From positions 32,213,544-32,277,543 of the forward strand of contig CM035165.1 in the NCBI GenBank assembly GCA_020205615.1: DNA of 64,000 nt. Direction: 5' to 3'. This document shows positions 1 to 10,263 of the stretch, one piece after another (positions within the stretch are counted from its first letter, which is position 1; each line of letters opens with the position of its first letter). This stretch comes from Panax quinquefolius. Taxonomy: Eukaryota; Streptophyta; Magnoliopsida; Apiales; Araliaceae. A model generated the notes under the pieces. That model did not search any database, was not told where the DNA came from, and saw only the letters and a list, made by a program, of their open reading frames with translations. The translations under genes were made by a program, and so were the position numbers.

Positions 1-720
1 AATTAGAAACTCCTTTCTAATTTCATTACGCCTTAACCAAGGACTCTTTGGGTTGTCATTTATCGAATCACATAGGACATTTCTCTTCTTTTACTTTAAG
101 TGGTAGATTCTTTATTGATCATACATTATCTCCATGTACAACTTATTATACCCAACCATACCCTTTGATATACCCCCTAAGGGTCTTAAGGAATAAGTCA
201 AAGTATAACTCATCATACACAAGATACTATGATGATCTCAAGTCCAAGGATTACTTGTCTTTACTATCACTTCAGAATTCCTATTGACGAGCAAATAAAA
301 CTCCATTAGGTATTCCTTAGCGAGCCACGTTCGATGAACTTATTCTCTAATAAGCACCTACATACTTGCTTTAGTGTCTCCACACAAATGATCATGAGAT
401 CAATCATCCTCATCGATGAAATGAAGCAAGCGTATGTACCCGATCTATCCGGATTCACTAATCCCCAATTTAGTAATCCATGATTGGGAACTATTTTAGT
501 TTTAAGCTTTCTAAAATTTAGATCTCATTAGAATGATCATCATCATTATTCTAAAAGCATTGCTTAAAACTATGGGTTTATCACATATTATAAAACAGCA
601 TCATGTAGATAATTAAAAGCCTTTAATAAATTTATACTTTTTATTAATAAATGAATAAGATTGTTACAAAGTATATGCTTTATCATCAAACATGATTGGC
701 TTGTGTGCATATGTCTTTCA
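1..720 (-). repeat. Copia 3' LTR, cut by window start
   Basis: It matches 7421-8130 almost base for base with a few small indels. It ends in CA on the plus strand (TG on the minus strand) exactly where the polypurine tract begins. It lacks roughly the first 1.16 kb of the LTR, which lies outside the window. The ORF seen here at 48-287 is LTR sequence and not a gene. Confidence 0.93.
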
Positions 721-732
721 ATCTCCCACTTG
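721..732 (-). other. Copia polypurine tract
   Basis: On the minus strand the bases read GCAAGTGGGAGAT directly before the LTR start TGAAAG. A purine run of this form is the usual plus-strand primer of plant copia elements. It fixes the LTR boundary at 720/721. Confidence 0.85.
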
Positions 733-744
733 CACTAAAGCCAA

Positions 745-1140
745 TCGTCATGGTATCTTATACTCTTCTTCTCTAAGTGTGGCGATTATCCTGTTTGTTG
801 GATAAGCTTTTAGTTAATGGATATGTAATGTTGTTCTTGAGAGTCCACTATCTCTATATAGTGATTTCCCATCTTTCAATGATTCTAATAATCAAATGAA
901 AGTGCCACAACACATGTTTAGATCCAAGATGAGACTTAGGAACTATTTCTAGTTACGTAATGAACTTTTAATCCAAACAATCAACTTGCGACTTCATTTA
1001 TAGCTATATACTTTGTCTTTATCACTAAACCAACAACTCTTTTTTCTTTGTTTGGAACCTTTCCAATTCAACTTTGCACCTTTGCTCAAGATAACGCTTT
1101 ACCTTAAAGTGGATTTTTACATCATTTTGGTGCATCTGAA
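745..1140 (-). pseudogene. Copia RNase H remnant
   Basis: Translated in shifting minus-strand frames, this matches the end of copia pol. It shows the region normally reading as the EAEYIA motif, then a decayed CDNxGA region, and a fragment like the usual ADPLTK motif near 800-830. Several stops and at least two frameshifts break it. It ends a few dozen bases from the polypurine tract, as in complete relatives. Assignment rests on motif order rather than an intact ORF. Confidence 0.7.
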
Positions 1141-1970
1141 AAACTTGAGTATGTTAAGCCCTCTAGTTTTAATTTAGACCCACCATGAATATGATCACAT
1201 CCTTAGTGTTGGGTTAAGCACTTTAAGATGTTTTCAACGCCTTCTGATGAACTTCTCCATAATATGGTGATCAACATCGGGTCTCGTATATTTATTTCAT
1301 TGCATGATGATTGTCACTCATGCGACCTCTCTTTTTGTGAGTCATGGGGACTATTAAGAGATACACTCCATAGCTCATCGATGAGAGACATCTCTTGGAG
1401 TTTGCCATGCTAAACGACTTTAGCATCAAATGAATATACGTTCTTTGGGTTAAGTCGAGCATCCTCTTAAATCTATCTATATAGATTTATATCCCCAATA
1501 ATGATACTCTTCCTTAATCATTCACTGGAGGAATGTTTAGACAACTTTATCTTTCTTGATTGTAGTATTGGTATGTCATTCCTTATCCGTAGTTTATCAA
1601 CATAAAATACTAGGAATGTCACGATGCTCCCAATCGACCCTTTTAGTACACACTAGGTTCATTCTTATTTTGATAAAATCAAACTCTTTTGATTGCCTCA
1701 TCAAAACGAATGTTCCATATTTGAGAAACTTGCTTGATCCATTTCTCAGAGTGTCTACAACACTTACCTCCTCATCGTATGTAATTGGATCATCATCTTC
1801 TATGATGTGTACCTCATCATCATCATCTATGATGAATCCATACCTCCTAGGTATCTTGATGACTATTCCGTTCAGTTCTGATTCGGTTGTGGTATAATAG
1901 GTTACATCTACGGGTTCCTCTTATTTGACTTATAGTATTTTGTGGTTCTTGAACTTTTCAAGATCTATTA
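1141..1970 (-). pseudogene. Copia reverse transcriptase remnant with core deleted
   Basis: The C-terminal half is recognisable. A fragment normally reading WNxRFDE lies near 1690-1730. The catalytic YxDD box is present as YVDK near 1590-1600, so one catalytic Asp is changed. The LGIQIYRDRS-like stretch follows near 1440-1520. Upstream, the linker before RT (an acidic stretch then ITYEE) lies near 1780-1860 and joins the WNxRFDE part directly at about 1735. Roughly 100 residues that normally carry the KARLVAKG and DVKTAFLNG motifs are therefore missing. The gene cannot encode active RT. Confidence 0.8.
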
Positions 1971-1989
1971 TCCTCCCACTAGCCCTTTT

Positions 1990-2765
1990 AATGATAAACA
2001 CATTTATCTTAGAAAGGCAACGTGTTTCGCAACAAACACCTTTTGCTAAGTAGGATTATAGAACATATACCCTAAACTTACTTTAGGATGTCCCACAATG
2101 TACTTGTCAAATCTTGTCCCAAGCTTATCCTTTGAAACATTTTCACATAAGTTGGACAACCCTTAACTTAACATACTTAAGATTAGGAATCCTCCCCGTC
2201 CATAACTTTTATGGAGTCTTGGGGTGGGATTTTGAGGTTACCTTTTTCGTAGATATGCAGCCATTTTCTGGACATGACCCTGAAGAATCTTTGGAAATGT
2301 CGGTAAAATCATTATGGACCGTACCCATGTTCAACAAGGTATGATTTTTTTTCTTTCAAATACATCAATCAATTATTACGTATCGGGAGGCGTCCATTAT
2401 GAAAAAACCATTTGAGATGATCTAGAAACTTATTGCTCAAAGTATTTATTCCTTGATCCGATCAAAGAATCCTAATACTTTGCCAATTTGTTTCACTTTT
2501 GAATTCTTTGAACCTTTCAAATAATTCACACTTGTATTCAACAAATACACACATTCAACTCTTTGAATTATCATCTCCTTTTCTCGTACTAATTTGTTCA
2601 ATATGCAAAATTATTTTCATGTAAGTCAAGTATACAAAATTTATTAAGTAATATTCCAGATTCTATACAAAACATTTTTATTATAAATAGAACAATAATT
2701 GTTCTTAATTATAATACCAAAGATTTCATTGTCCAACAATAAAATGGAAATAATATTTTAACAAG
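1990..2765 (-). pseudogene. Copia integrase remnant
   Basis: On the minus strand, fragments corresponding to YVYLxKHKSESFERFKEF and to SIRxLRSDxG (with one catalytic Asp) lie around 2440-2600. WTPPxT follows near 2370-2400. The C-terminal GCPTYVK and KRCLLRN-like parts lie near 1990-2160. Frames shift between these pieces. The zinc-binding N terminus (2600-2765) is barely readable. This is rve-type integrase in the copia position between protease and RT. Confidence 0.75.
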
Positions 2766-3000
2766 AACCGGAATACAATAACAACTTATTGACTTAATAG
2801 ATTTGCAGCGTGTAAGCGATCTTAAAACTATAAGTTTCTATAGCTAATCGTGAACCTTTGCTTCATTTTCCACACATAGATTACTTATCTTTGTTTAACT
2901 TTCTACTTCGCTTGGTCCTTTCATAAATCTATATTTATGATAACCAAAGTTGGTATCCAATACCCAGTAGAACCTTGACTTAAAGAAAAAATTTATTTCA
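2766..3000 (-). pseudogene. Copia protease remnant
   Basis: A minus-strand stretch reads VLDTNFGYH in place of the usual WxLDTGxxxH that opens copia protease. A decayed pattern ending in the CLYIP-like segment follows near 2780. It sits between the gag zinc knuckle and integrase as expected. The DTG catalytic motif reads DTN here, so activity is unlikely even apart from the stops. Confidence 0.65.
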
Positions 3001-3029
3001 ATCATGAACAAAAAATCAGATTATGGTAG

Positions 3030-3699
3030 AAACTTCACTAAGCTTCTTTGGTTAGCCTCTGCAAGATGCTTCTCGCAGCTCTTTCCGGTGTCCGGCTTAT
3101 TGCGGTGGAAGCAAGCTCCTTTCTTATTCGTGATCGTTTTGTTCTTATTATCCTTTGTTTTTGCCTTTCTATTTACCTTCTTAAAATCGTTCTTCTTTTG
3201 GAAGATCCTTTGGCCCTTACCAATAAGACATGGTCTTTCTTGGTTGGAAAGTGACTCTCAACATTTTTTCAACATGTTAAGCAAATCAATGAAAGTCGAT
3301 ATCTAGCTTGTTCATATGAAAAATTCCACAACAATTGTGAAAGGAGTCCGGGAGTGAGTGCAAGATCAAATCTTGGCTCAACTATCCATCCATGACAAAA
3401 CTTGTTGTCTAATTGATCAATCAAATTGATTATGTTAAGAACTTTTTATGCATTTATAGTGTCATTGGCCATTCTAGATAGGAAGAGCTCCTTAGATATC
3501 TCGATATCTATCAGGTCCTACATTCCTCACCATCAACTACTTGATGTGCGGGAATATAGTAGAGCATCCATAGTTTCATCTTGTGACTTTGAAGCTCGTT
3601 ACTCATGGATGCGAGCATGATGCGTTGAGCCAATGCTGCATCATCTTGCCACTTTCTAAAAGTAGTAATCTCTTCCTCGGAGGCATTATGCGCAACCAT
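3030..3699 (-). pseudogene. Copia gag with zinc knuckle remnant
   Basis: Near 3560-3620 the minus strand encodes LASMSNELQ, a well-known signature of plant copia gag. At 3300-3430 it encodes a decayed version of the LxxxLPxSFSQF region. Near 3050-3110 a stretch reading KKGACFHRNK then PDTGKSC stands where the CCHC knuckle belongs, with at least one Cys lost. The start at about 3699 (MVAHNASEEE) is the first Met before the signature and may not be the original start. Confidence 0.75.
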
Positions 3700-4049
3700 T
3701 GCGAGGATAGGCGTATGGGGACATAAGATAGCTTTTCAACATGAGAACTATTCTCAAATTCCTTAACCAATCCATTTTAATTTGGTCTCAATAATTTAGC
3801 ATCTAATATGCTTCGCCCAGGATGATAGTAATTTTAGACATTGTAAAATTACGTAAATGAATTTGTAATTAACAACATTTTAACATATATTTTTTTATTA
3901 ATTACCAAAATAAATTAGGTCTTGTTTTAAATTGGTATCTCCACTATTTTTTTCAAACTATATTACCCTCACTTATATAGTTCGGCAAAATCTAATTAAA
4001 GATTTGCTAGTGAAAATAAGGATCCCATTTCAAATGTATATAGCCTTGT

Positions 4050-4345
4050 GGTGACACAACAAACTATATATAAATAAATAGGTAGACAACTTTTGTCAAT
4101 TATATCAACTATGTAACTCCTTTTCTTTTGCCTCTTAGATTATTTTGATCAAGTGGTGGCACATCCGAATCAAAATTATCCAAGTTAAGTTCGACCTAGC
4201 ACTCCATATATTCAAAAAAGAAAAATATCATTCTTGTGATGACACAACAAAACAATATTGTTCAATTTTCTTTATAAGCATCAAATGTGATAAATTAACA
4301 TCTTAAATACTTAATACTTGCCTTGTGGTGACACACAACAAACTC
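4050..4345. repeat. Three copies of a CTTGTGGTGACACAACAAAC motif
   Basis: The motif occurs near 4052, 4232 (with one change, GTGATG) and 4319 (with a two-base insertion). Spacings are about 180 and 87 bases, so this is a degenerate direct repeat and not a strict tandem. The function is unknown. Confidence 0.75.
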
Positions 4346-5109
4346 ATATTAAATATTTAATACTCTATTAATTTTATCATGCTAGAAAGCGACGTTCGAT
4401 ATTCAAATATCTTTGAACGCTTAGGACTTAATATTAAAAATTGAGGGGTTTGTTATTAATTTGTCTCATCTTGTTTAAGCAAGCATATATATATATATAT
4501 ATAAAATAATCGTATTAATGAACATACGAAGCGTGTTTGCATAATATATATATATATATATATATAGTATAAGCATATAAGCATGCACATATAGAATACT
4601 ATATTCTACCCTTGATTGATTATGGACTTTTATTCTAGTTTGGTTCACTAGAGCCATCAAGTGAACCAAAAGGTCAAACCCCCAGGGTGCAAGTATTAAT
4701 ATTTAAATATAACTATTACATTTAAACCCTGCTCCATTACAAAGCGGGTTTTCAAGCTCGCTCTCTTGCTCCTTGATCTCCAATTTTTCAAAATAATTCT
4801 AATTATTCCTATTACAAAACTATTTTAAAATAAATAGAAACCTTGATCGCAATCGAGGGGAAGTACATGGGAGGAGATAGAATTTACATTAAGAAAAATT
4901 AGAAAAGACGAGGTACGCAGACCCATTTAATAAAACCCATACATTCATGCATCCAACTAAAATAAAATCCAATCGCATTGGTCGATAGTCCATAATCAAT
5001 CCCATTTATTATCATACACATCATCATATGCATCAATAAATAACATTCATCTTATGAATAATAAACATTTAATATATATATTGATATCATTTAATGGGCA
5101 AAATTTAGT

Positions 5110-5640
5110 TAGTATAAAATCTATTTTTGAATCAAAATAAACTCCTTTATTTTAATCCAACTTAAATCAAAATAAAACTATTTTATTTTAATTTATCAAT
5201 TTTGAATAAAATAAACTATTTTATTTTAATCAAAATTTTAATCAAAATAAACTCCTTTATTTTAATTAATTATGGAATCCAATTCCATATATATATATAA
5301 AATAAAAATCTTTAATTAAAATAAACTCTTTTATTTTAATTAATTATGAAATCCAATTCCATGTAAAAAAAAAATCTTTTATTAAAGGAAACACGGATAT
5401 TCTTTCCTATTCACAAATAAACTCCTTTATTTTGAATAATATGAAATCTTATTTCATATTTAAATAAACTCCTTTATTTAAGGAAACATGGATTCTCTTT
5501 CTATTCATTCAAATAAATAAACTCTTTTATTTTTGAATAATATGAAATCTTATTTCATATCTAAACAAACTCCTTTATTTAAAGAAAGAAAGATGGATTT
5601 AATTCCTATTCACAAATAAACTCCTTTATTTTAGGAAAAT
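5110..5640. repeat. Palindromic minisatellite in copia leader
   Basis: At least ten units of the form AAAATAAA-CTCC-TTTATTTT occur, separated by 10-50 bases of AT-rich DNA (near 5140, 5168, 5208, 5241, 5320, 5416, 5462, 5512, 5566 and 5616). Each unit is a perfect or near-perfect small hairpin. The unit recurs far more often than chance would allow even in AT-rich DNA. Confidence 0.85.
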
Positions 5641-5770
5641 AAAATCCAATTTCAACTCCAATTAGTTATTATGGAAAATTATTAAAATTAAAATAAAACT
5701 TTATATTTTAATTATAAAATTATTAAAATTAAAATAAAACTTTATATTTATAATAATATATAATAATTAA

Positions 5771-5944
<174 letters not shown>

Positions 5945-6241
5945 TGAATCCAAGTGAATCATCGTACCAATCATCGCCCATGATTTCATTACCTATAATC
6001 ATCGACTAATCATGCCAACATTGGCCTTGATTTCCGTGCATGATCAGCAGCCCGGTAATAGCATTCCAATGACCTTGTTTTCCGTGCGGTTTATGTGGTG
6101 GTGAGCTGATTGCTCGATTTTTTTATATAAAACCTTTTTTTTTTTTTTTAATTTAATTTAAATTATGCCCAATTAAATTGTTCTAAACACATATCAATAT
6201 AATATCAAATTAAAACAATTAATAATTAGCATAAAAGGTTT

Positions 6242-6253
6242 GGCTCGATGCCA
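6242..6253 (-). other. Copia primer binding site, mutated
   Basis: The plus strand reads GGCTCGATGCCA where the complement of the initiator tRNA-Met primer site (GCTCTGATACCA) is expected. That is one base deleted and one changed. It sits beside the right LTR and fixes the element as minus-strand. Confidence 0.65.
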
Positions 6254-6254
6254 A

Positions 6255-8130
6255 TATTAGGTTTGTAATATTCATAACGCAATCAAAATTGCAAAAATAA
6301 TGCGAGCGTGTAAAAATCGAGTTTAAAATTTTTACAAACCATAAACCCCGGATCACCCTTTATGCACAATTATTAATTAAGCGAAAAGATAAAGAATAAA
6401 ATCATACCCTTGAAGATCGAACTTCCTCGTGTACAAGTTCACCTCCAAATCCTTTTCGCGTTCAACTTGAATCCACCGGGTTTGGTTCTTTCCTTTGATC
6501 AACGTTAGCCACCCAAATGTTTGGCCTCTAGAGGTGATCCACGAGGAAGAAAAAATTCAAGAAGAATGAGTATTGGCTCAAACCCTAGTTTTCTATCTCT
6601 ATAGAAAGGGAGTACTCTCCAACAAATTGGAATTATTACGTAGTTGTTAAAGTCAACAACCCCCCACCCATAATAAGACTCCACTTATTTATAGATGTGG
6701 GCAACCCACCTTAACAATTAAGGAATTGGGTTTTATTTAATTAATTAAATTCTTTTAATTAATTAAGCTCCCTAATCTTATTAGGGATAATTAATTAAAC
6801 TCCTTTAACTAATTTTCCTTCCTAATCCAATTAGGAATAAATGAGAGTACTTATATTAAATTAATTCCTAAACTCTTTTAAAATAAAAATAATAATAATT
6901 GTTATAATATTAATAAGACTCCTCTTATTAATTTATATTTAATATTTCTAAAATATTAAATAATAAATATTAAGCTATTTAATTTATTCTATCACCATAG
7001 ATTAAATTAAATATACTTAACTATATTATTACGATTATGCCATTAACTTCTTAAATAATTATTCTTCCTTTTATGGTGTGACCCTTTGGGTTCTCCATAT
7101 TAAACCTATTGTGAATAAATCAATTAGAACAATTCTAATCTTATTTAAATAAATAAATTAATTAAATAATTAATTTATTTAAATAAATTATATTTATTCT
7201 ACAATAGGGATAAGCCTCCCTAGCGATCAACGACTTTCCGGATAATATAGATTTCAACATTAATCATTAAAGAACCTTTGAGTAAATAGTTCTGGTCTGA
7301 TTCAATCCTTCCACCATACAATGTCCCAATTAAATATAAGACATGGAATTCTTTGTCAAGTCTTATTTTATTTAATTATATGTATTTCAATCCTTAAATG
7401 CCTGACTCAAATAATGCAAATTAGAAACTCCTTTCTAATTTCATTACGCTTTAACCAAGGACTCTTTGGGTTGTCATTTATCGAATCACATAGGACATTT
7501 CTCTTCTTTTATTAGAAGTGGTAGATTCTTTATTGATCATACATTATCTCCATGTACAACTTATTATACCCAAGCATACCCTTTGATATACCCTAAGGGT
7601 CTTAAGGAATAAGTCAAAGTATAACTCATCATACACAAGATACTATGATGATCTCAAGTCCAAGGATTACTTGTCTTACTATCACTTCGAGAATTCTATT
7701 GACGAAAAGAAATAAAACTCCATTAGGTATTCCTTAGCGAGCCACGTGTTCGATGAACTTATTCTCTAATAAGCACCTACATACTTGCTTTAGTGTCTCC
7801 ACACAAATGATCATGAGATCAATCATCCTCATCCAATGAGCAAACAGCGTATGTACCCGAATCTACCAGGATTCACTAATCCCCAATTTAGTAATCCAAT
7901 GATTGGGAACTATTTTAGTTTTAAGCTTTCTAAAATTTAGATCTCATTAGAATGATCATCATCATTATTCTAAAAGCATTGCTTAAAACTATGGGTTTAT
8001 CACATATTATAAAATAGCATCATGTAGATAATTAAAGCCTTTAATAAATTAATACTTTTTATTAATAAATGAATAAGATTGTTACAAAGTATATGCTTTA
8101 TCATCAAACATGATTGGCTTGTGTGCATAT
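6255..8130 (-). repeat. Copia 5' LTR, about 1.88 kb
   Basis: The inner edge lies against the primer site. The outer part repeats 1-720. A minus-strand TATA box (TATTTATA on the plus strand, 6686-6693) suggests transcription to the left. The last 8 bases of the LTR (GTCTTTCA in the left copy) are missing at the outer edge, where the sequence passes straight into chromovirus debris. Small indels separate the two LTRs, so the insertion is not recent. Confidence 0.9.
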
Positions 8131-9169
8131 TACTGAATCGTGATACATCTTCTACTCAACGAGTTAGTTACCACGTTAGCACTTCCACGATGATATTATA
8201 TGAGTACGATCGTAATCTTCAATGTTTCGAGCCAACGTCTTTAGTATGTTACGCTCATTTTAGTTGAAGAAATATTTAAGGGTTTTAGAAATGGGTTTAA
8301 TCTTTGGGGTCAATAAAATTTGATTTCACGCTGGGTAGGCTAAGAAGTCTTCAAGAATCGTATCGGAAAATTTATTAACAATAGAAATATCATTCAAAAT
8401 GTGACCCTCATCCAAGACTTGGATAACACGTCACATTGATACTATCAAATTGCCATCGCTCATTCACACAAAGTCGCCTACGAAAAGTCCGCTTTTGGTG
8501 CATTCCACACAAGGAAGTCAACAACGAAAGGACCGGGGCTCTTTACTTATGGCTTGATATGACAATGATTGACTTTAGTGGTTTGGTTGCTTGAATTACG
8601 CATAACGGTTGGTTAGAAATATGAAAGCTAACAATCTTACGAAAAGCTTGATGAGTAGTTAACCAATCGATTCCTAAAATCGCATCAAAGGCAAGTATTT
8701 TCAAAGAGATAAGATTAGCGTACGTAACGTGAAAGTGTCAATTTGAATTAAACAATATTTATAAAATTGAGGTAACGAAGGTTTCTACCATCGAAGTTTC
8801 AACTAATAAGTCAAAGTCTAATTTCTCCAGTCAAATTTAAACGTTGAGCGCAAAAGCAAGAGAGATAAAGAATGGGTAGAACCAAGATTCTAATAAGGTA
8901 TAGACTTCATGAAGAATTTATAATTAACTAACCCGCGTCTAACCGTTCGGGTCACTCGCTTTTTTTGAGAAGTCACGAAAAACGCTCTTCACGAAACCAC
9001 CGACTTTGTTTTTTGTCCAGTATCCGCCTTTGGTACCACCGTCCCGAGATGGACTTGACTTCACTATACGACAAAATCAATCTAAATGACCTTCTCTTCT
9101 TGAAAATTCCACTTCTATTATCTTGGCCATGATTACCAAATAGAAAGTTGTTACCAATCTTGGCATGAT
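8131..9169 (-). pseudogene. Deleted chromovirus internal region (copy 0)
   Basis: The left part, up to about 8280, is the end of the RNase H to integrase linker on the minus strand. It joins at GAAGAAATATTTAAG/GGGTTTTAGAAATGG (near 8270-8300) straight to the protease-RT linker, so RT and most of RNase H are absent. Next come the retropepsin-like domain (about 8500-8890) and a basic, Asn/Gly-rich gag end (8970-9169). The same joint occurs at 50.9 kb and 55.4 kb. The left side is cut by the copia insertion. Confidence 0.8.
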
Positions 9170-10263
9170 AATACTCCATAATAACCAATTTTGAAGCAGA
9201 ATTCAAAAATAAAGATCAAAACATGGATACAATCAAATATAGTAACCATAATAGACAACTTGGACAAAAAGGAAAATTTTATTTTTAAATTGAATAATTA
9301 ATAAATGATTCGTGAATAGAATAATCGTATCGTGAATAATAACCCCAGCACAAAAAGTTCCAAATTTGATTAAAAGTTTAAACCAATATTTTAGCATAAT
9401 GATATTGAAGAAAATAATATCATTTAAGAAAAAAATAACATCCCTTACCTCGAAAAGACTATAATTCTGACTAGAATACTAGATATAGTGCTGAAGGGAA
9501 TTTGTACCGTATAGCAACACTCAAAGTGTCAAAAATACTCACAAGAATACGCTCGATAATATAGAGAGAAAAGAAAACTTGTTTACGGTGTGTGATTTTC
9601 AATTCTAACCTAAGCACCTATTTATAGGAAAATGCTTAGAACACCAAAGCAGAAAATTTAATATAATAATATTATTTTTACTCAACATTCCTACGCACAC
9701 CTAAGACATCTGAATTCAGCAACTAACATGTGCAAGTAATGCCCATTAAATGGAAAAAGGTTTTTCTTAATAAACATAATTAAAACTTCCAAAAATCAAT
9801 TATTTGAAACTTGAACTTCAATAATTCATAATAAATAGCCCTTTTGTCGAAAAAATTCAAACCTTATGTCTTTTTCCATAGGAAATTCCATTATCTACAA
9901 CTTTGCGAGAAGAAAGTTATTTCAAATTCCAAATGCAGAAATTGGCCAAAAATCCACAAACAGGCGATTTTACACGCTATAATCAAATTTCGATCGAGAA
10001 ATGGGGTCCACCAAGCATGTTTAACATGTTTTAAATAATTTTGTAACAAAAAATACTCTTCCTCCTCATTTATTCATATATCCCACATTCATTGTAAAAT
10101 ATCACCATTATTATATTATTAAAATATAATAATATATTTAAATAATTATTTTATCGAGAAAAAGATAAAATATCAATTTTTCAACAATTGTTACTTTAAA
10201 ATTTTCTCCATCTATATCCACATAAAATGAATATTTTCTTATCATATATAAATCAATAATTAT
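9170..10263 (-). repeat. Chromovirus LTR-A fragment
   Basis: It matches 27678-28800 and 56284-57375. It joins the gag remnant at the shared bases AATACTCCAT, so the PBS and the inner 840 bases of the LTR are missing. The identical joint is present at 56284, which makes it inherited and not independent. It contains a minus-strand TATA box at 9619-9626. It stops abruptly at 10263, where LTR-C sequence begins. Confidence 0.85.

Noticed and set aside
1556..1897. 113-codon plus-strand ORF
   Set aside because: It is antisense to the copia RT remnant and its acidic linker. The TCATCATCATC run is the reverse of acidic codons.
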